Shown: piece after piece, positions 28,073-37,929 of the stretch | How the letters are laid out: the number at the start of each line of letters is the position of its first letter | Numbering within the stretch: position 1 is the stretch's first letter | Source: CAXBNB01 sp049115735 | Lineage (GTDB): Bacteria; Bacteroidota; Bacteroidia; Cytophagales; Cyclobacteriaceae | Length of the DNA: 64,000 nucleotides | Assembly: GCA_049115735.1 (NCBI GenBank) | Contig: JAGDZP010000012.1 | Location: 62,001-126,000 of the forward strand | Direction of reading: 5' to 3' | Made by a program: the position numbers and the translations under genes | The notes under the pieces: model-generated | Databases searched by the model: none | Told to the model about the DNA's origin: nothing | Seen by the model: the letters and a program-made list of their open reading frames with translations, nothing else

Positions 28073-28699
28073 TTGGAAAAGTCTAACTCATACGATCACT
28101 TATCATTGAAGGATATTTTCCAGGGATTGGCCAAATCAAACGACCGTTCCCTCTACAATCACTTCTTCAATAAGTATTACCCAAAACTCATCTGGTTTAC
28201 CCTTCTCTATGTAAAGCAGCATAATGCCGCTGAAGAAGTCGTATCGGATGTGTTTCTTACCATTCTTAGGAACAGGGAAAAAATATGCAAAATGGATAGC
28301 ATAGAAGGTTATTTGTTCATCATTACCAAAAACCAGGCTTTGAAATATTTGCGAAGGAAACGTCCGGTAGTTTATATGGACAAATTGGAAAGTGAAGAAG
28401 ACCTGATCATTTCAGGAGCGAGTTCTCCGGAGGATGTATATATTGGAAACGAATTTTACTGGTTGATCAAACAAACGATCGATGCGCTACCCGCAAAGAG
28501 AAAAATGGTATTTAAACTCATCAAAGAAGATCAGTTAAAATATAAGGACGTAGCGGAGCTGCTGGACCTTTCTATAAAAACTGTGGAAGCACATATGGGA
28601 TTGGCACTAAAAACCGTGAGCAAAGCCATTTCAGATTATAAAAACAACGATTCCCTGGCAACAAGAGTGATTCCATTAAAAAATAAAAAAAGCAATTAA
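28073..28699 (+). CDS. ECF sigma factor (FecI/RpoE type), PUL module B
   Basis: The 208-residue protein has sigma region 2 (FFNKYYPKLIWFTLLYVKQHNAAEEVVSDVFLTILRNR) and region 4 (LPAKRKMVFKLIKEDQLKYKDVAELLDLSIKTVEAHM). The start is a TTG at 28073. Unlike module A, its FecR gene follows directly, 46 bases after the stop. It is expected to activate the SusCD operon starting at 29889 when the receptor senses its glycan. Confidence 0.94.
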   Translation: MEKSNSYDHLSLKDIFQGLAKSNDRSLYNHFFNKYYPKLIWFTLLYVKQHNAAEEVVSDVFLTILRNREKICKMDSIEGYLFIITKNQALKYLRRKRPVVYMDKLESEEDLIISGASSPEDVYIGNEFYWLIKQTIDALPAKRKMVFKLIKEDQLKYKDVAELLDLSIKTVEAHMGLALKTVSKAISDYKNNDSLATRVIPLKNKKSN

Positions 28700-28745
28700 G
28701 GGTAAAACCGGTTAGTGTGCCTTTTTAAGTCGAACAGATAAAAAA

Positions 28746-29750
28746 ATGAAAATTGTAAACCCTCCATACGACATCATAGCCAAAGAACTTTCCGGCTCTG
28801 CTTCTGAAAAGGAAAAAGATCAAATCCGAATCTGGCTGAACTCTTCCAAAGACGCTCAACAGGAATATGAAGCCCTGGCTGAAGTATGGAACGAAAGGTT
28901 TTTTGGTCACGAAGACACAAGCCTCATCAATCAGGAAGAGATAGGTGAAAGCATCTGGACGAAAGCAGTTGAAGCAGACAGCAGCACGAATACCAACTGG
29001 CTCAGGAATAACTTAGGTGTATTACTAAAGGTAGCAGCTGTGCTCGTACTTGTGTTTTCCGGTTTTTTTTATGGTTACTTAAGTCAATCCAGCGAAACAA
29101 CCACCCCTGAAATTTCAATTATTGAAAAGAAAACACTCCCGGGACAAAAATCAACCATAACCCTGCCTGATGGTAGTATTGTCTCATTGAATGCTGGGAG
29201 TAAGATTCTTTACGCATCCAACTTCGGGCAAAATGGCCGGGAAATACAACTTGTAGGTCAGGCATTTTTTGATGTGTATAAAAACCAGGACAAACCATTT
29301 GTAGTAGATGCAGGAAATGTTACCATAGAAGCCTTGGGAACTTCTTTTGATGTTAATTCTTATCAGGCGGATAATATCCAAGTCAGTTTGTTCACAGGTA
29401 AGGTAAAGCTGAGTTCAGAAAAGGCAGATCAGCAAATAATGTTGCAGCCTGGACAATTTTCTGTTATGCAAAAAGACCTAGGGTTCACTACACCGCAGGA
29501 ATTTGAAGCTAATGATGTACTTGCCTGGAAGAATGGAGTGCTCAAGTTCCGAGATCTTAAGTTAAATGAGATAATTCCCATTCTGGAGCTTTGGTATGGG
29601 GTTGAAATTAAGAACCAAACAAGGGTTATGGGAAACAAGCATTTTAACGGAACCTTTAATAAAGAAAGCCTCGAGATCATTCTTCAGAATATTGGACTGT
29701 CAATGGGTTTCGAATATGAGTTTAAAGACAATACAGTACTACTAAAATAA
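28746..29750 (+). CDS. FecR-type anti-sigma factor, PUL module B
   Basis: The protein has 334 residues: a cytoplasmic N-terminal part, one transmembrane helix at about residues 90-111, a FecR domain (GQKSTITLPDGSIVSLNAGSK, GQAFFDVYKN, EALGTSFDVNSY) and a C-terminal DUF4974-like domain (KFRDLKLNEIIPILELWYGV). It pairs with the sigma factor just upstream and the STN-bearing SusC at 29889. The 138-base gap to susC holds a predicted minus-strand RNA. Confidence 0.96.
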   Translation: MKIVNPPYDIIAKELSGSASEKEKDQIRIWLNSSKDAQQEYEALAEVWNERFFGHEDTSLINQEEIGESIWTKAVEADSSTNTNWLRNNLGVLLKVAAVLVLVFSGFFYGYLSQSSETTTPEISIIEKKTLPGQKSTITLPDGSIVSLNAGSKILYASNFGQNGREIQLVGQAFFDVYKNQDKPFVVDAGNVTIEALGTSFDVNSYQADNIQVSLFTGKVKLSSEKADQQIMLQPGQFSVMQKDLGFTTPQEFEANDVLAWKNGVLKFRDLKLNEIIPILELWYGVEIKNQTRVMGNKHFNGTFNKESLEIILQNIGLSMGFEYEFKDNTVLLK

Positions 29751-29782
29751 TATGCCTATGAATAGATGACTATGCACAATCA

Positions 29783-29877
29783 CAAAAAAAACCGACCCAG
29801 AAGGCCGGTTCAATGATTTCATGAAAGCGCGCCAACGATCACATGAAATCTGAAACTAAAATGAATTATTAATCTCA
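29783..29877 (-). ncRNA. Predicted antisense RNA between fecR and susC (module B)
   Basis: On the minus strand, a promoter overlaps the susC start codon. From a start near 29877 the transcript would contain a perfect 9-base stem (29850-29842 with 29823-29815), then a terminator hairpin (AACCGGCC, loop, GGTCGGTT; 29810-29790) and eight U residues ending near 29783, in all about 95 bases. On the plus strand the hairpin has A residues before it and no T run after it, so the terminator points against susC. Bacteroides DonS-type RNAs, which lie opposite the 5' end of PUL susC genes and repress them, are the closest known parallel. No expression data are available. Confidence 0.55.
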
Positions 29878-29881
29878 ATTA

Positions 29882-29911
29882 CAAAATTATGAACTTAAAA
29901 TTACTAGACAA
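29882..29911 (-). promoter_or_regulatory. Minus-strand Bacteroidota promoter inside the susC start
   Basis: TTG (29911-29909), a 19-base spacer and TAATTTTG (29889-29882) match the TTG-N19-TAnnTTTG consensus exactly. The -7 box covers the A of the susC ATG. The promoter fires away from susC, into the two-hairpin RNA region. Confidence 0.6.
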
Positions 29912-32900
29912 GTTAATTATGCTTTCTAAGCTATCAATTTACGGTCTGATCATACAATGTATCTTGTTCAGTTCTATCCTGGCGGAGGACACTAATGCCC
30001 AAAAAGTCCAAAGCGTTGGGGATGTGAAGGTAGTACTGAATCTGAAAAACGCTCCCCTGGAAACGATATTTAGTCATCTGGAAAGCGAAACAGATTTCTA
30101 TTTTTCATATAGTAGAGAAGATGTAAACCAAAGTATGAATATTTCCCTAAAGAAAGGGAAAAACCAGAGCATGAAGGAAATATTGATGGATATTTCCAGG
30201 CAATCAGGGCTAAAATTCCGTCAGGTGAATAGAAACATTATTGTTCAAAAAAGGAAAGACAATAGTGAGATGCCTGTGATAATAGAATTGGCCGATGTAG
30301 ACATCTCCGGAAAAATCACTGATGAAAATGGACAAGGACTTCCTGGAGCTTCGGTGGTAGAGACTGGAACAACAAATGGAGCGACAACCGATCTGGATGG
30401 CAACTACAAACTGAGCTTGCCTGAAGAGGCTTCCATAACGATTTCGTTTGTAGGATATAAAACCCAGGAAATACCGGTAAGTACACAAAGTACCATTGAC
30501 GTGCAATTGGAACCAGATGCCGAGCAATTAGAAGAAATTGTTGTTGTGGGTTACGGCTCAGTGAAGAAAAGTGACCTGACTGGTTCTGTTGGTCAGGTGA
30601 AGTCTAAAGAAGTCAATGCTTTTCCTGCATCAAATTTGATGCAAGGTATAGCTGGCAGAGTGGCAGGTGTGCAGGTCATACAATCCACTGGAGCACCAGG
30701 TGCTGGAATCAGTGTAAGAATCAGAGGAACGAATTCAGTACAAGGTGGTAATGAGCCACTTTATGTGATTGATGGCTTCCCTTACTCTGGTAATCCAACG
30801 AATATCAACAATTCCGATATCGAAAGTATTGAAGTCCTAAAGGATGCTTCAGCAACAGCTATTTATGGTTCCAGGGGTGCCAATGGTGTTGTTTTGATTT
30901 CAACCAAACAAGGCAAATCAGGAACTACAAAAGTTGATATTGAGACGAGCTATAGCTCACAAACTCTAAGAAAAAAATTAGAGTTGATGAATGGAGAGGA
31001 ATATGCCACAGTGGCAAACATTCAGGCAGAAAACGATGGTGTGCCATTATATTTTACCCAACAAGAAATTGCTGCTTTTGGAGAAGGTACCGATTGGCAA
31101 GATCTGGTATTTCAAAAAGCACCGATTAAATCCACTTCTGTAAATATAAGTGGTGGAAATGCAATGACACAGTATTCCATCGGAGGAAGTGTGTTTGGTC
31201 AGGAAGGGATAATTAAAGGTAGTGACTACAACAGGTATTCATTGAGAACCAATATCAATCATAAAATCAGTAAAAAATTTAGCTTGCGTTTATCTAATAC
31301 CTTATCCTATTTGAGCAGAAAAAGAAGAGATAGTGGAGGTGGAGGCAGGGGAACATCGTTGATTGGCGCAGCATTGTCAGCAGCGCCAATTTCAAATCCT
31401 TACAACGCTGATGGTTCTTATACTGTATTGGGGAATGCGTACCCTTTTGTCCCTGTTGATGTGAGAAATCCGTTATTTTTCATCAATGAACAAGACAGTG
31501 AAGTAAAGACGAACGTTATGTTGACTAACTTATCGTTTATTTATGAAATCACCCCGGAATTATCCATTAAACTGGCTGGCGGTATCGAGAATCGTGATAG
31601 TCGTTCAGATACTTATACCAGCCTTAATTTTCAGAATTCCAACGGGTCGGCTAGTGTTAGTACAAGTCAGTTCAGAAGCCTGCTTAGTGAGAACACGATT
31701 AACTATAACAAAACATTTCAAGAAAAGCATCGGGTTTCGGCAGTAGCAGGATTTACGTATCAGGATTTTATTTCTACTTCACTTTCGGCTAGCGGACAGG
31801 GTTTTTTAAGTGATGTATTTGAAACACATAATTTGAGAGCATCTGCCACCCCTGGAATTCCTTCAACAGGATATTCAAAAGCCGTATTGAGTTCCTATTT
31901 GGGACGGGTAAACTATTCTTATAATGACAAGTATTTGATGACTGTAAGTTTTCGGACTGATGGGTCATCGAGATATAGTGAGGGAAATAAATGGGGGTAT
32001 TTCCCATCAGCTGCTTTGGCATGGAGAATAGGCGATGAGGATTTTATAAAGGAGGTTGATATTATTTCTGATTTTAAAATCCGTACGAGCTGGGGTCGAA
32101 CGGGTAGCCAGGCGATTAGTCCTTATACCACACTAAACCTCCTGTCTTCAGGACTTACAGTAATCAATGACCAGCTAGTGAATACATTTGCTCCCGGATC
32201 AAGATTGCCAGGTGATTTGCAATGGGAAACCACAGAACAATTCGACATTGGTTTTGATCTGGGCTTGCTTGACAATAGAATTTTTGTGACAGCAGATTAC
32301 TATGTAAAGAATACCAGTGATTTGCTCAATACAGTGGTCTTACCAAGTTCACTAGGCTTTACTTCTACCATTCAAAATGTTGGGTCTGTTCAAAATAAAG
32401 GTTTTGAATTGGGTGTAACTGCTAAAATATTGACTGGTGACTTCAATTGGGACTTGTCTTCTAATCTAACGATCAATCGTAACAAAGTAACCAAACTACA
32501 TAATGGGGAAGATATTTTTACTTCCAGGGTATCTATTCTTGCAATAAATGACAATCTTCAGATACTCAAGGAAGGAAGTCCTATTGGCCAGTTTTGGGGT
32601 TTTGTTGAGGATGGGTATGACGATGAAGGTTTTATCAATATTGTTGATCAAAATGAAGATGGATTCATTAATTCTGAAGATAAAACATTTATAGGAGATG
32701 CCAATCCTGATTTTATTTATGGATTAAATTCAAGTATGTCCTACAAAAATTTCAATCTTACGCTATTTATACAGGGTTCTCAAGGCAATGATATTTTTAA
32801 TGCAAGTGTCATTCTTGGAACCAATGATTTTGGGCAGGGAATAAATGCACCCCGTGATCTTTTTTCCGATCATTGGACAGCCCAAAATACCGATGCGAAA

Positions 32901-33188
32901 TATCCTCTGATTAGCAGGAGCACGGATGCTTATGAATCGGACCGCTGGATTGAAGATGGTTCTTATATGCGCCTGAGAAATATAGAATTGGCCTATAATA
33001 TTCCAATTGAAAACAACTGGTTAAGGAGTGCACAGGTCTATTTCAGTGGACAAAACCTTTTGACACTTACCAATTACTCCTGGTGGGATCCTGAAGTCAA
33101 TTCAAGGGGAGCTGGTCAACCTGGTATTGATCATCACACTTACCCCGTTGCTAAAACCGTTACCGTGGGTGTAAGGGTAGGATTATAG
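29889..33188 (+). CDS. SusC-like TonB-dependent receptor with STN domain (module B)
   Basis: The 1099-residue protein has a signal peptide (ending DTNAQK), an STN domain (about residues 48-120), a carboxypeptidase-regulatory-like domain (ISGKITDENGQGLPGASVVE), the plug (VVVGYGSVKKSDLTGSV, GRVAGVQVIQSTGAPGAG) and a long barrel ending VGVRVGL. It is clearly a paralogue of the SusC at 5855, with near-identical linker and plug motifs. It should import oligosaccharides and signal to the FecR/sigma pair just upstream. SusD follows about 40 bases later. Confidence 0.97.
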   Translation: MNLKLLDKLIMLSKLSIYGLIIQCILFSSILAEDTNAQKVQSVGDVKVVLNLKNAPLETIFSHLESETDFYFSYSREDVNQSMNISLKKGKNQSMKEILMDISRQSGLKFRQVNRNIIVQKRKDNSEMPVIIELADVDISGKITDENGQGLPGASVVETGTTNGATTDLDGNYKLSLPEEASITISFVGYKTQEIPVSTQSTIDVQLEPDAEQLEEIVVVGYGSVKKSDLTGSVGQVKSKEVNAFPASNLMQGIAGRVAGVQVIQSTGAPGAGISVRIRGTNSVQGGNEPLYVIDGFPYSGNPTNINNSDIESIEVLKDASATAIYGSRGANGVVLISTKQGKSGTTKVDIETSYSSQTLRKKLELMNGEEYATVANIQAENDGVPLYFTQQEIAAFGEGTDWQDLVFQKAPIKSTSVNISGGNAMTQYSIGGSVFGQEGIIKGSDYNRYSLRTNINHKISKKFSLRLSNTLSYLSRKRRDSGGGGRGTSLIGAALSAAPISNPYNADGSYTVLGNAYPFVPVDVRNPLFFINEQDSEVKTNVMLTNLSFIYEITPELSIKLAGGIENRDSRSDTYTSLNFQNSNGSASVSTSQFRSLLSENTINYNKTFQEKHRVSAVAGFTYQDFISTSLSASGQGFLSDVFETHNLRASATPGIPSTGYSKAVLSSYLGRVNYSYNDKYLMTVSFRTDGSSRYSEGNKWGYFPSAALAWRIGDEDFIKEVDIISDFKIRTSWGRTGSQAISPYTTLNLLSSGLTVINDQLVNTFAPGSRLPGDLQWETTEQFDIGFDLGLLDNRIFVTADYYVKNTSDLLNTVVLPSSLGFTSTIQNVGSVQNKGFELGVTAKILTGDFNWDLSSNLTINRNKVTKLHNGEDIFTSRVSILAINDNLQILKEGSPIGQFWGFVEDGYDDEGFINIVDQNEDGFINSEDKTFIGDANPDFIYGLNSSMSYKNFNLTLFIQGSQGNDIFNASVILGTNDFGQGINAPRDLFSDHWTAQNTDAKYPLISRSTDAYESDRWIEDGSYMRLRNIELAYNIPIENNWLRSAQVYFSGQNLLTLTNYSWWDPEVNSRGAGQPGIDHHTYPVAKTVTVGVRVGL

Positions 33189-33229
33189 ATTTATGATATG
33201 TGAATTCTGATCAACAAAAAACAAATGAC

Positions 33230-34723
33230 ATGAAAAATATTAGAACGATATATAATTATTTTTATGGTTTATACACACTTAAAACCATGGGCATTTTTGG
33301 TCTTGCCATGCTGACTTTGTGTACGTCATGCGAAGACCTATTAGAAGAAGAACCAAAGAATGTAGCTGCCGAGCTTTTCTATAATACTACTGGTGAATTA
33401 GAGGCGGGAGTAAATGCTATATACCAGCCAATGCGTGCTGGCAGGGCAGAATTTATAGTAGTGCTCGATACACATACCGATTGGGGATATGGAAGGGGAA
33501 GCAGGGCCAATTATAATAGTTTTTCTGGGTTTAATTCTGGTAAGATAAATGTCGCTGGAGGAATGTGGAATCAGTTTTATACCAGCATAAGGAATGCCAA
33601 TTTTATAATCAAAAATGCACCATTGGCTTCTTCGGTCGACCAATCAGAAATAGATGAATTTGTAGCTGAAGCAAAATATTTGCGAGCAATGGCTTATTTT
33701 GACCTGGTAAGGAACTGGGATGGAGTACCATTGCGAACGGAACTCAATATGGAGGAAAAAGATGCCAGTAAAAGCACTCCTTCAGAAGTTTATGATTTTA
33801 TCCTGGCGGATGCAATTGAAGCAGAAAAGAACCTTCCTGAAGATCCAAAAGATATTGGCAGGCCATCTAAATATGCTGCGAAAATGCTTCTGGCGGATGT
33901 TTATTTAACTCAGGGAATGTATGCTGAGGCGCGTGATAAGGCCGATGAGGTAATCCAGTCAAATAAATTTTCTTTAGTACCTACCACATCCATTGAAGAC
34001 TTTCAGTTTAACGTGTATGGCCCTGAACTGCTAACTTCTTCGGAGGAAATATTTTCTTTCAAATTCACCCGTCAGCCAGGCTTTGGCAACTGGATGTTGT
34101 TCATATTGAATCATCCAAGCACCGGGCTCTTTAATTTTGGCGGGGCGTATGCACATTATGGTGATGCTGTCAACCCGTTTTTTACTTCATGGGACGATAA
34201 TGATTTACGAAAGGCATTGTGGGACCAGATAGATTTTGGGTTGGGAACGACCACACTAGTCTCAAAAAAATATATTGATAATACAGCTGCAGATAGGGTG
34301 GGTGCTGGTAATGATCTCCCAATATACCGGTACGCCGAAGCATTGTTGATATATGCAGAGGCTGCTGCAAGAGCTGCTAGTGGACCTACCACAGAAGCAA
34401 TGGAAGCGCTAAACAAAGTGCATCGTAGGGGTTTTGGAAATGATCCTGATACTCCTTCAGCGGTGGATTTCAATATTGCGGATTATGACGCAACCTCTTT
34501 TGTGGATTTAGTACTTCAGGAAAGAGCATATGAATTTATATTTGAAGGTAAGCGCTGGTTTGATCTAAAAAGAACTGGTACCGCAGCACAAACCATCCTC
34601 GATGTTAAAGGGATTACAATAGCGGAAAAACACTATTTATGGCCCATTCCAACAGCAGAATTGGACTTTAATGATCTGATGGGGCAGGAAGACCAAAATC
34701 CCGGCTATGGACTGAGTGACTAA
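33230..34723 (+). CDS. SusD-like glycan-binding lipoprotein (module B)
   Basis: The frame opens with GTG at 33200, but ATG 33230 is the better start: it gives MKNIRTIYNYF and a hydrophobic run ending in the lipobox LCTSC. The protein of about 497 residues has the RagB/SusD pattern EDLLEEEPKN, a TPR-like helical part (FVAEAKYLRAMAYFDLVRNWDGVPL), and LQERAYEFIFEGKRWFDLKRTG and LWPIPTAELD at the C-terminal end. It caps the SusC at 29889. A terminator follows the stop. Confidence 0.96.
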   Translation: MKNIRTIYNYFYGLYTLKTMGIFGLAMLTLCTSCEDLLEEEPKNVAAELFYNTTGELEAGVNAIYQPMRAGRAEFIVVLDTHTDWGYGRGSRANYNSFSGFNSGKINVAGGMWNQFYTSIRNANFIIKNAPLASSVDQSEIDEFVAEAKYLRAMAYFDLVRNWDGVPLRTELNMEEKDASKSTPSEVYDFILADAIEAEKNLPEDPKDIGRPSKYAAKMLLADVYLTQGMYAEARDKADEVIQSNKFSLVPTTSIEDFQFNVYGPELLTSSEEIFSFKFTRQPGFGNWMLFILNHPSTGLFNFGGAYAHYGDAVNPFFTSWDDNDLRKALWDQIDFGLGTTTLVSKKYIDNTAADRVGAGNDLPIYRYAEALLIYAEAAARAASGPTTEAMEALNKVHRRGFGNDPDTPSAVDFNIADYDATSFVDLVLQERAYEFIFEGKRWFDLKRTGTAAQTILDVKGITIAEKHYLWPIPTAELDFNDLMGQEDQNPGYGLSD

Positions 34724-34753
34724 ATATTAAGAAACAACAGTATAATGAATGAG

Positions 34754-34790
34754 CCTATCATCTTAACCGGAAGATGATAGGTTCTTTTTT
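34754..34790 (+). terminator. Intrinsic terminator after susD (module B)
   Basis: CCTATCATCTT (34754-34764) pairs perfectly with AAGATGATAGG (34771-34781), with a six-base loop followed by TTCTTTTTT. It ends the SusCD operon about 30 bases after the susD stop. Confidence 0.92.
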
Positions 34791-34849
34791 AACTTTCAAT
34801 GTTTTAGCCTTTAGGCTGAGTAAAGTAAGACTAAGAAAAAAACAACAAC

Positions 34850-36253
34850 ATGAAAGGCTATCTTTTTTTACTTTCTAAAATACTAATAACAGCAATTCTC
34901 TTATTTGCACAATTCCTGTTGTTTGCCAGGGAAGATACACGACCGAATGTATTGTTGATTGCAGTGGATGACTTGAACGATTGGATTGGTTGTATGGGAG
35001 GGCATCCGGATACAAGGACACCCAATATCGACAGACTGGCCAGTCGAGGCGTTTTATTTACCAATGCACACAGTCAGGGCACAATGTGTAATCCTTCACG
35101 TATCAGCATTATGTGGGGCAAAAGACCTTCATCAACTGGTTTCTATGAAAATCATTTCCCTGCTTCAAGAGTTCCGGAATTTCTCAAGCAAAATGAAAGT
35201 TTGGCTTCTCACTTTAATGCTAACGGTTATAAAACTTTGACAGCTGGAAAGATATACCATGGATCGTGGTTACCTGAAAATGATTTTCAGGTTGTAGGTC
35301 CGAGACCAGGACAATGGTTGAAGGATTACGATAGGCCTGTTCAAAAAAAGCCTGAACAATACCACAGTATCTGGGACTTTGGTCCTCAAAATTATGAAGA
35401 AGAAGAATTTGTTGACTACAAAATAGCCAGATGGGGAGTCAGGCAGCTTAAAGAAAATCATGATAAGCCTTTCTTCTGTGCGCTTGGTTTTATGCGTCCA
35501 CATGTCCCGTTTTTTCCTCCTGAACGTGTGTACAACAGCATGAATGAGATACACCTTCCAAAAGTAAAGGAAGATGATTGGAGCGATCTTTCCGAGGCTG
35601 CAAAGAAACTAACCCTGAGTAATCATAAGATTCCAACGCATGAGTGGATGAAAGAAGAAGACAGGTGGCATCTTGCTGTACGTGCCTATTTAGCATGCAT
35701 CAACTGGGTCGATGAACAGATTGGAAGGGTGCTTGATGCTCTGGATGAAAGTCCATATGCCGATAACACGATTATCATACTCTATGCCGACCATGGCTAC
35801 CACCTTGGAGAAAAGCAACGCTGGTCAAAATTTTCATTGTGGGAGCGAACAACCAGAGTGCCTTTCATCATCAGCATGCCAGGGGGATCGAAAGGCACTT
35901 CAAACAAGCCGGTTGAGTTACTCAGCATATACCCAACTCTAATAGACTTGTGCAAATTAACACCGAATGATGATATTGAAGGTGTATCCCTGCGTCCGCT
36001 GCTTGCAAATCCAAATGACCCGTGGGACAATGTAGCTATTTCTACGTTAGGTCAAAATAACCATTCGATAAGGGATGAACGCTGGCGTTATATTTTATAT
36101 GCCGATGGAAGTCAAGAGCTTTATGACCATAAGGTTGATTCCAATGAATGGTATAACCTGGTTTCGGACAAAATTGATCCGGCTCATGCCATGGTTATTG
36201 AAAGGCTGAAAAAGCATTTGCCAATAGTAAATCTGACTCAGGTGTCTGATTAA
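34850..36253 (+). CDS. Family S1 sulfatase, iduronate-2-sulfatase-like
   Basis: The 467-residue protein has an export signal, then PNVLLIAVDDLNDWIGCMGGHP, which is typical of the iduronate-2-sulfatase-like group, and the formylglycine motif C80-N-P-S-R. Further metal and substrate sites are visible in PFFCALGFMRPHVPFFPP and IILYADHGYHLGEKQRWSKFSLWE, with the family GEKQ-W-K pattern. This group acts on 2-O-sulfated sugars in glycosaminoglycans and on sulfate in algal galactans. It lies downstream of SusCD and before an FAD oxidoreductase. Confidence 0.95.
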   Translation: MKGYLFLLSKILITAILLFAQFLLFAREDTRPNVLLIAVDDLNDWIGCMGGHPDTRTPNIDRLASRGVLFTNAHSQGTMCNPSRISIMWGKRPSSTGFYENHFPASRVPEFLKQNESLASHFNANGYKTLTAGKIYHGSWLPENDFQVVGPRPGQWLKDYDRPVQKKPEQYHSIWDFGPQNYEEEEFVDYKIARWGVRQLKENHDKPFFCALGFMRPHVPFFPPERVYNSMNEIHLPKVKEDDWSDLSEAAKKLTLSNHKIPTHEWMKEEDRWHLAVRAYLACINWVDEQIGRVLDALDESPYADNTIIILYADHGYHLGEKQRWSKFSLWERTTRVPFIISMPGGSKGTSNKPVELLSIYPTLIDLCKLTPNDDIEGVSLRPLLANPNDPWDNVAISTLGQNNHSIRDERWRYILYADGSQELYDHKVDSNEWYNLVSDKIDPAHAMVIERLKKHLPIVNLTQVSD

Positions 36254-36380
36254 TATGAAAATTATTAAGAAATGAGAAAATTGAGGCTTGTAAAATCGAT
36301 CATACTATTAATCCAACGGCTATTAAATATGATAAATTCAGGTGTTTGCGCCATTGGCATCCCTTCGGGGCAGGATCAAA

Positions 36381-36408
36381 TTCCCCTCCTTGGAGGGGGT
36401 AGGGGTGG
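36381..36408 (+). repeat. CCCCTCC-type dispersed repeat, left copy
   Basis: CCCCTCCTTGGAGGGG-type hairpin followed by GTAGGGGTGG. Elements of this kind are dispersed in Bacteroidota genomes. An inverted copy lies at 37960-37989, so the two flank the FAD oxidoreductase gene. The rest of the 282-base gap before that gene shows no clear signal. Confidence 0.7.
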
Positions 36409-36535
36409 ACCATCTTAATTAAGCACGCATTGCAAATGCGCGCTAGCGAAGAACCAGATAGAACAGTACAGGACACTTTTCTTTTCTGCGAAAGGTATTT
36501 TTAGAGTATTATTTACTATTCAGTTACAAAACAAA

Positions 36536-37900
36536 ATGGAAAAATTAAAAAGAAGAGCCGCCATCAAATCCCTTGGGGCATTGTCCCTTGGTATTGCAGC
36601 ACCGTCGTTATCAAAGGCAGAAAGGTTAGTAGAGCCTTATAAGACCAAACAGTCAAATATTACCACTGACATATTAGTGGTAGGTGGTGGAACGGCTGGA
36701 ACTATTGCCGCTATTCAGGCGGGCAGGGCAGGTACACGAACGGTTCTGATAGAAAGCGGAAGCCAGCTTGGCGGAACCACAACGACAGGTGGTGTAGCAT
36801 TTCCGGGTATATTCCATGCCTGGGGCAAGCAAATCATTGGTGGAATAGGTTGGGAGCTTGTCATGGATTGTGTCCAACTCAATGGGGATAAATTGCCAAA
36901 CTTTTCACTTTTGCCAGATCGGCATTGGAAACACCAGGTTACGGTAAATGCACCCTTGTACACACTGCTCGCTGAGGAGAAATGCCTGGAGGCGGGTGTT
37001 AATATTCGTTACTACGAGACACCTACTCAAATTGAATTTAAAAATGGGAAATGGGAAGTGGAGACCATTGGCAAGGGTACCAAAAATCAAATTACCTGCA
37101 ACCAGGTGATCGACTGCACCGGCAATGCCTTGATAGCTTCAATGGCAGGTTTCGATGTATTGAGAGAAGCAGATACCCAACCGGGCTCACTGGTCTACAG
37201 GATTGGGGGTTATGATTATGATGCTCTGGACCTCAGCAAAATTCCAAGGCAGTACCACAGGTATTTGAGGCAGAGCATGCTTGAAAGCCAGACCAGGACG
37301 AGCCGTGAACATACTTTTGTGCCTTATGGATATGTATATGTGCCAGGAGCCGATTCTACTACATCTGAGTTACATACCAAAGCTAATCATCAAGGTAGGG
37401 CGACTTTGTTAAAATTGGTTCGAGAATTAAAAGCCTTGCCAGGCTGTGAAAATCTACGATTAACCGATCTAAAAACAGAAACAGCCGTAAGGGAAACCTA
37501 TCGAATTGACGGACTCTACAAAATGACACGTGAGGATTACGTGGACGGGAAAGTATATGAAGATTCTATTTCCCATTCTTTCTATCCAATTGACTTACAC
37601 AGGGAAGGGAAATCCATCTATCAGGAATTCCTGAAGCCAGATATCGTGGCAAGTGTTCCACTAAGAACACTCATACCTAAAAAGAGTAAGAACTTTTTGG
37701 TTGCCGGACGCTGTGTGAGCAGTGACAGGCTGGCCAATTCCGCCTTGCGTGTGCAAGCATCATGCATGGGCATGGGCCAGGCAGCTGCGGTTGCTGCAGT
37801 TTTGGCAAGCAAACAGGGGACTTCACCAGCCGAAGTTCCAATTGACGACATTAAGCAGATGTTAAAAGCGCATGGTGCTATTGTACCTTCACAGGCATAA
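36536..37900 (+). CDS. Tat-type FAD-dependent oxidoreductase (module B)
   Basis: The 454-residue protein has a twin-arginine-like signal (LKRRAAIKSLGALSLGIAAPS) and one FAD_oxidored module: ILVVGGGTAGTIAAIQAGRAG, then TVLIESGSQLGGTTTTGGV, a VIDCTGNALIASMAG motif, and the late VPLRTLIPKKSKNFLVAGRCVSSD region ending in GMGQAAAVAAVLA. It resembles one half of the double protein at 13234. Its direct downstream neighbour is the second SGAT protein, repeating the pairing of module A. The substrate is unknown; a redox reaction on a sugar or sugar lactone in the periplasm is inferred from context. Confidence 0.88.
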   Translation: MEKLKRRAAIKSLGALSLGIAAPSLSKAERLVEPYKTKQSNITTDILVVGGGTAGTIAAIQAGRAGTRTVLIESGSQLGGTTTTGGVAFPGIFHAWGKQIIGGIGWELVMDCVQLNGDKLPNFSLLPDRHWKHQVTVNAPLYTLLAEEKCLEAGVNIRYYETPTQIEFKNGKWEVETIGKGTKNQITCNQVIDCTGNALIASMAGFDVLREADTQPGSLVYRIGGYDYDALDLSKIPRQYHRYLRQSMLESQTRTSREHTFVPYGYVYVPGADSTTSELHTKANHQGRATLLKLVRELKALPGCENLRLTDLKTETAVRETYRIDGLYKMTREDYVDGKVYEDSISHSFYPIDLHREGKSIYQEFLKPDIVASVPLRTLIPKKSKNFLVAGRCVSSDRLANSALRVQASCMGMGQAAAVAAVLASKQGTSPAEVPIDDIKQMLKAHGAIVPSQA

Positions 37901-37929
37901 TTGGAGTTTGTTTTTCTGTCACAAAAAAA

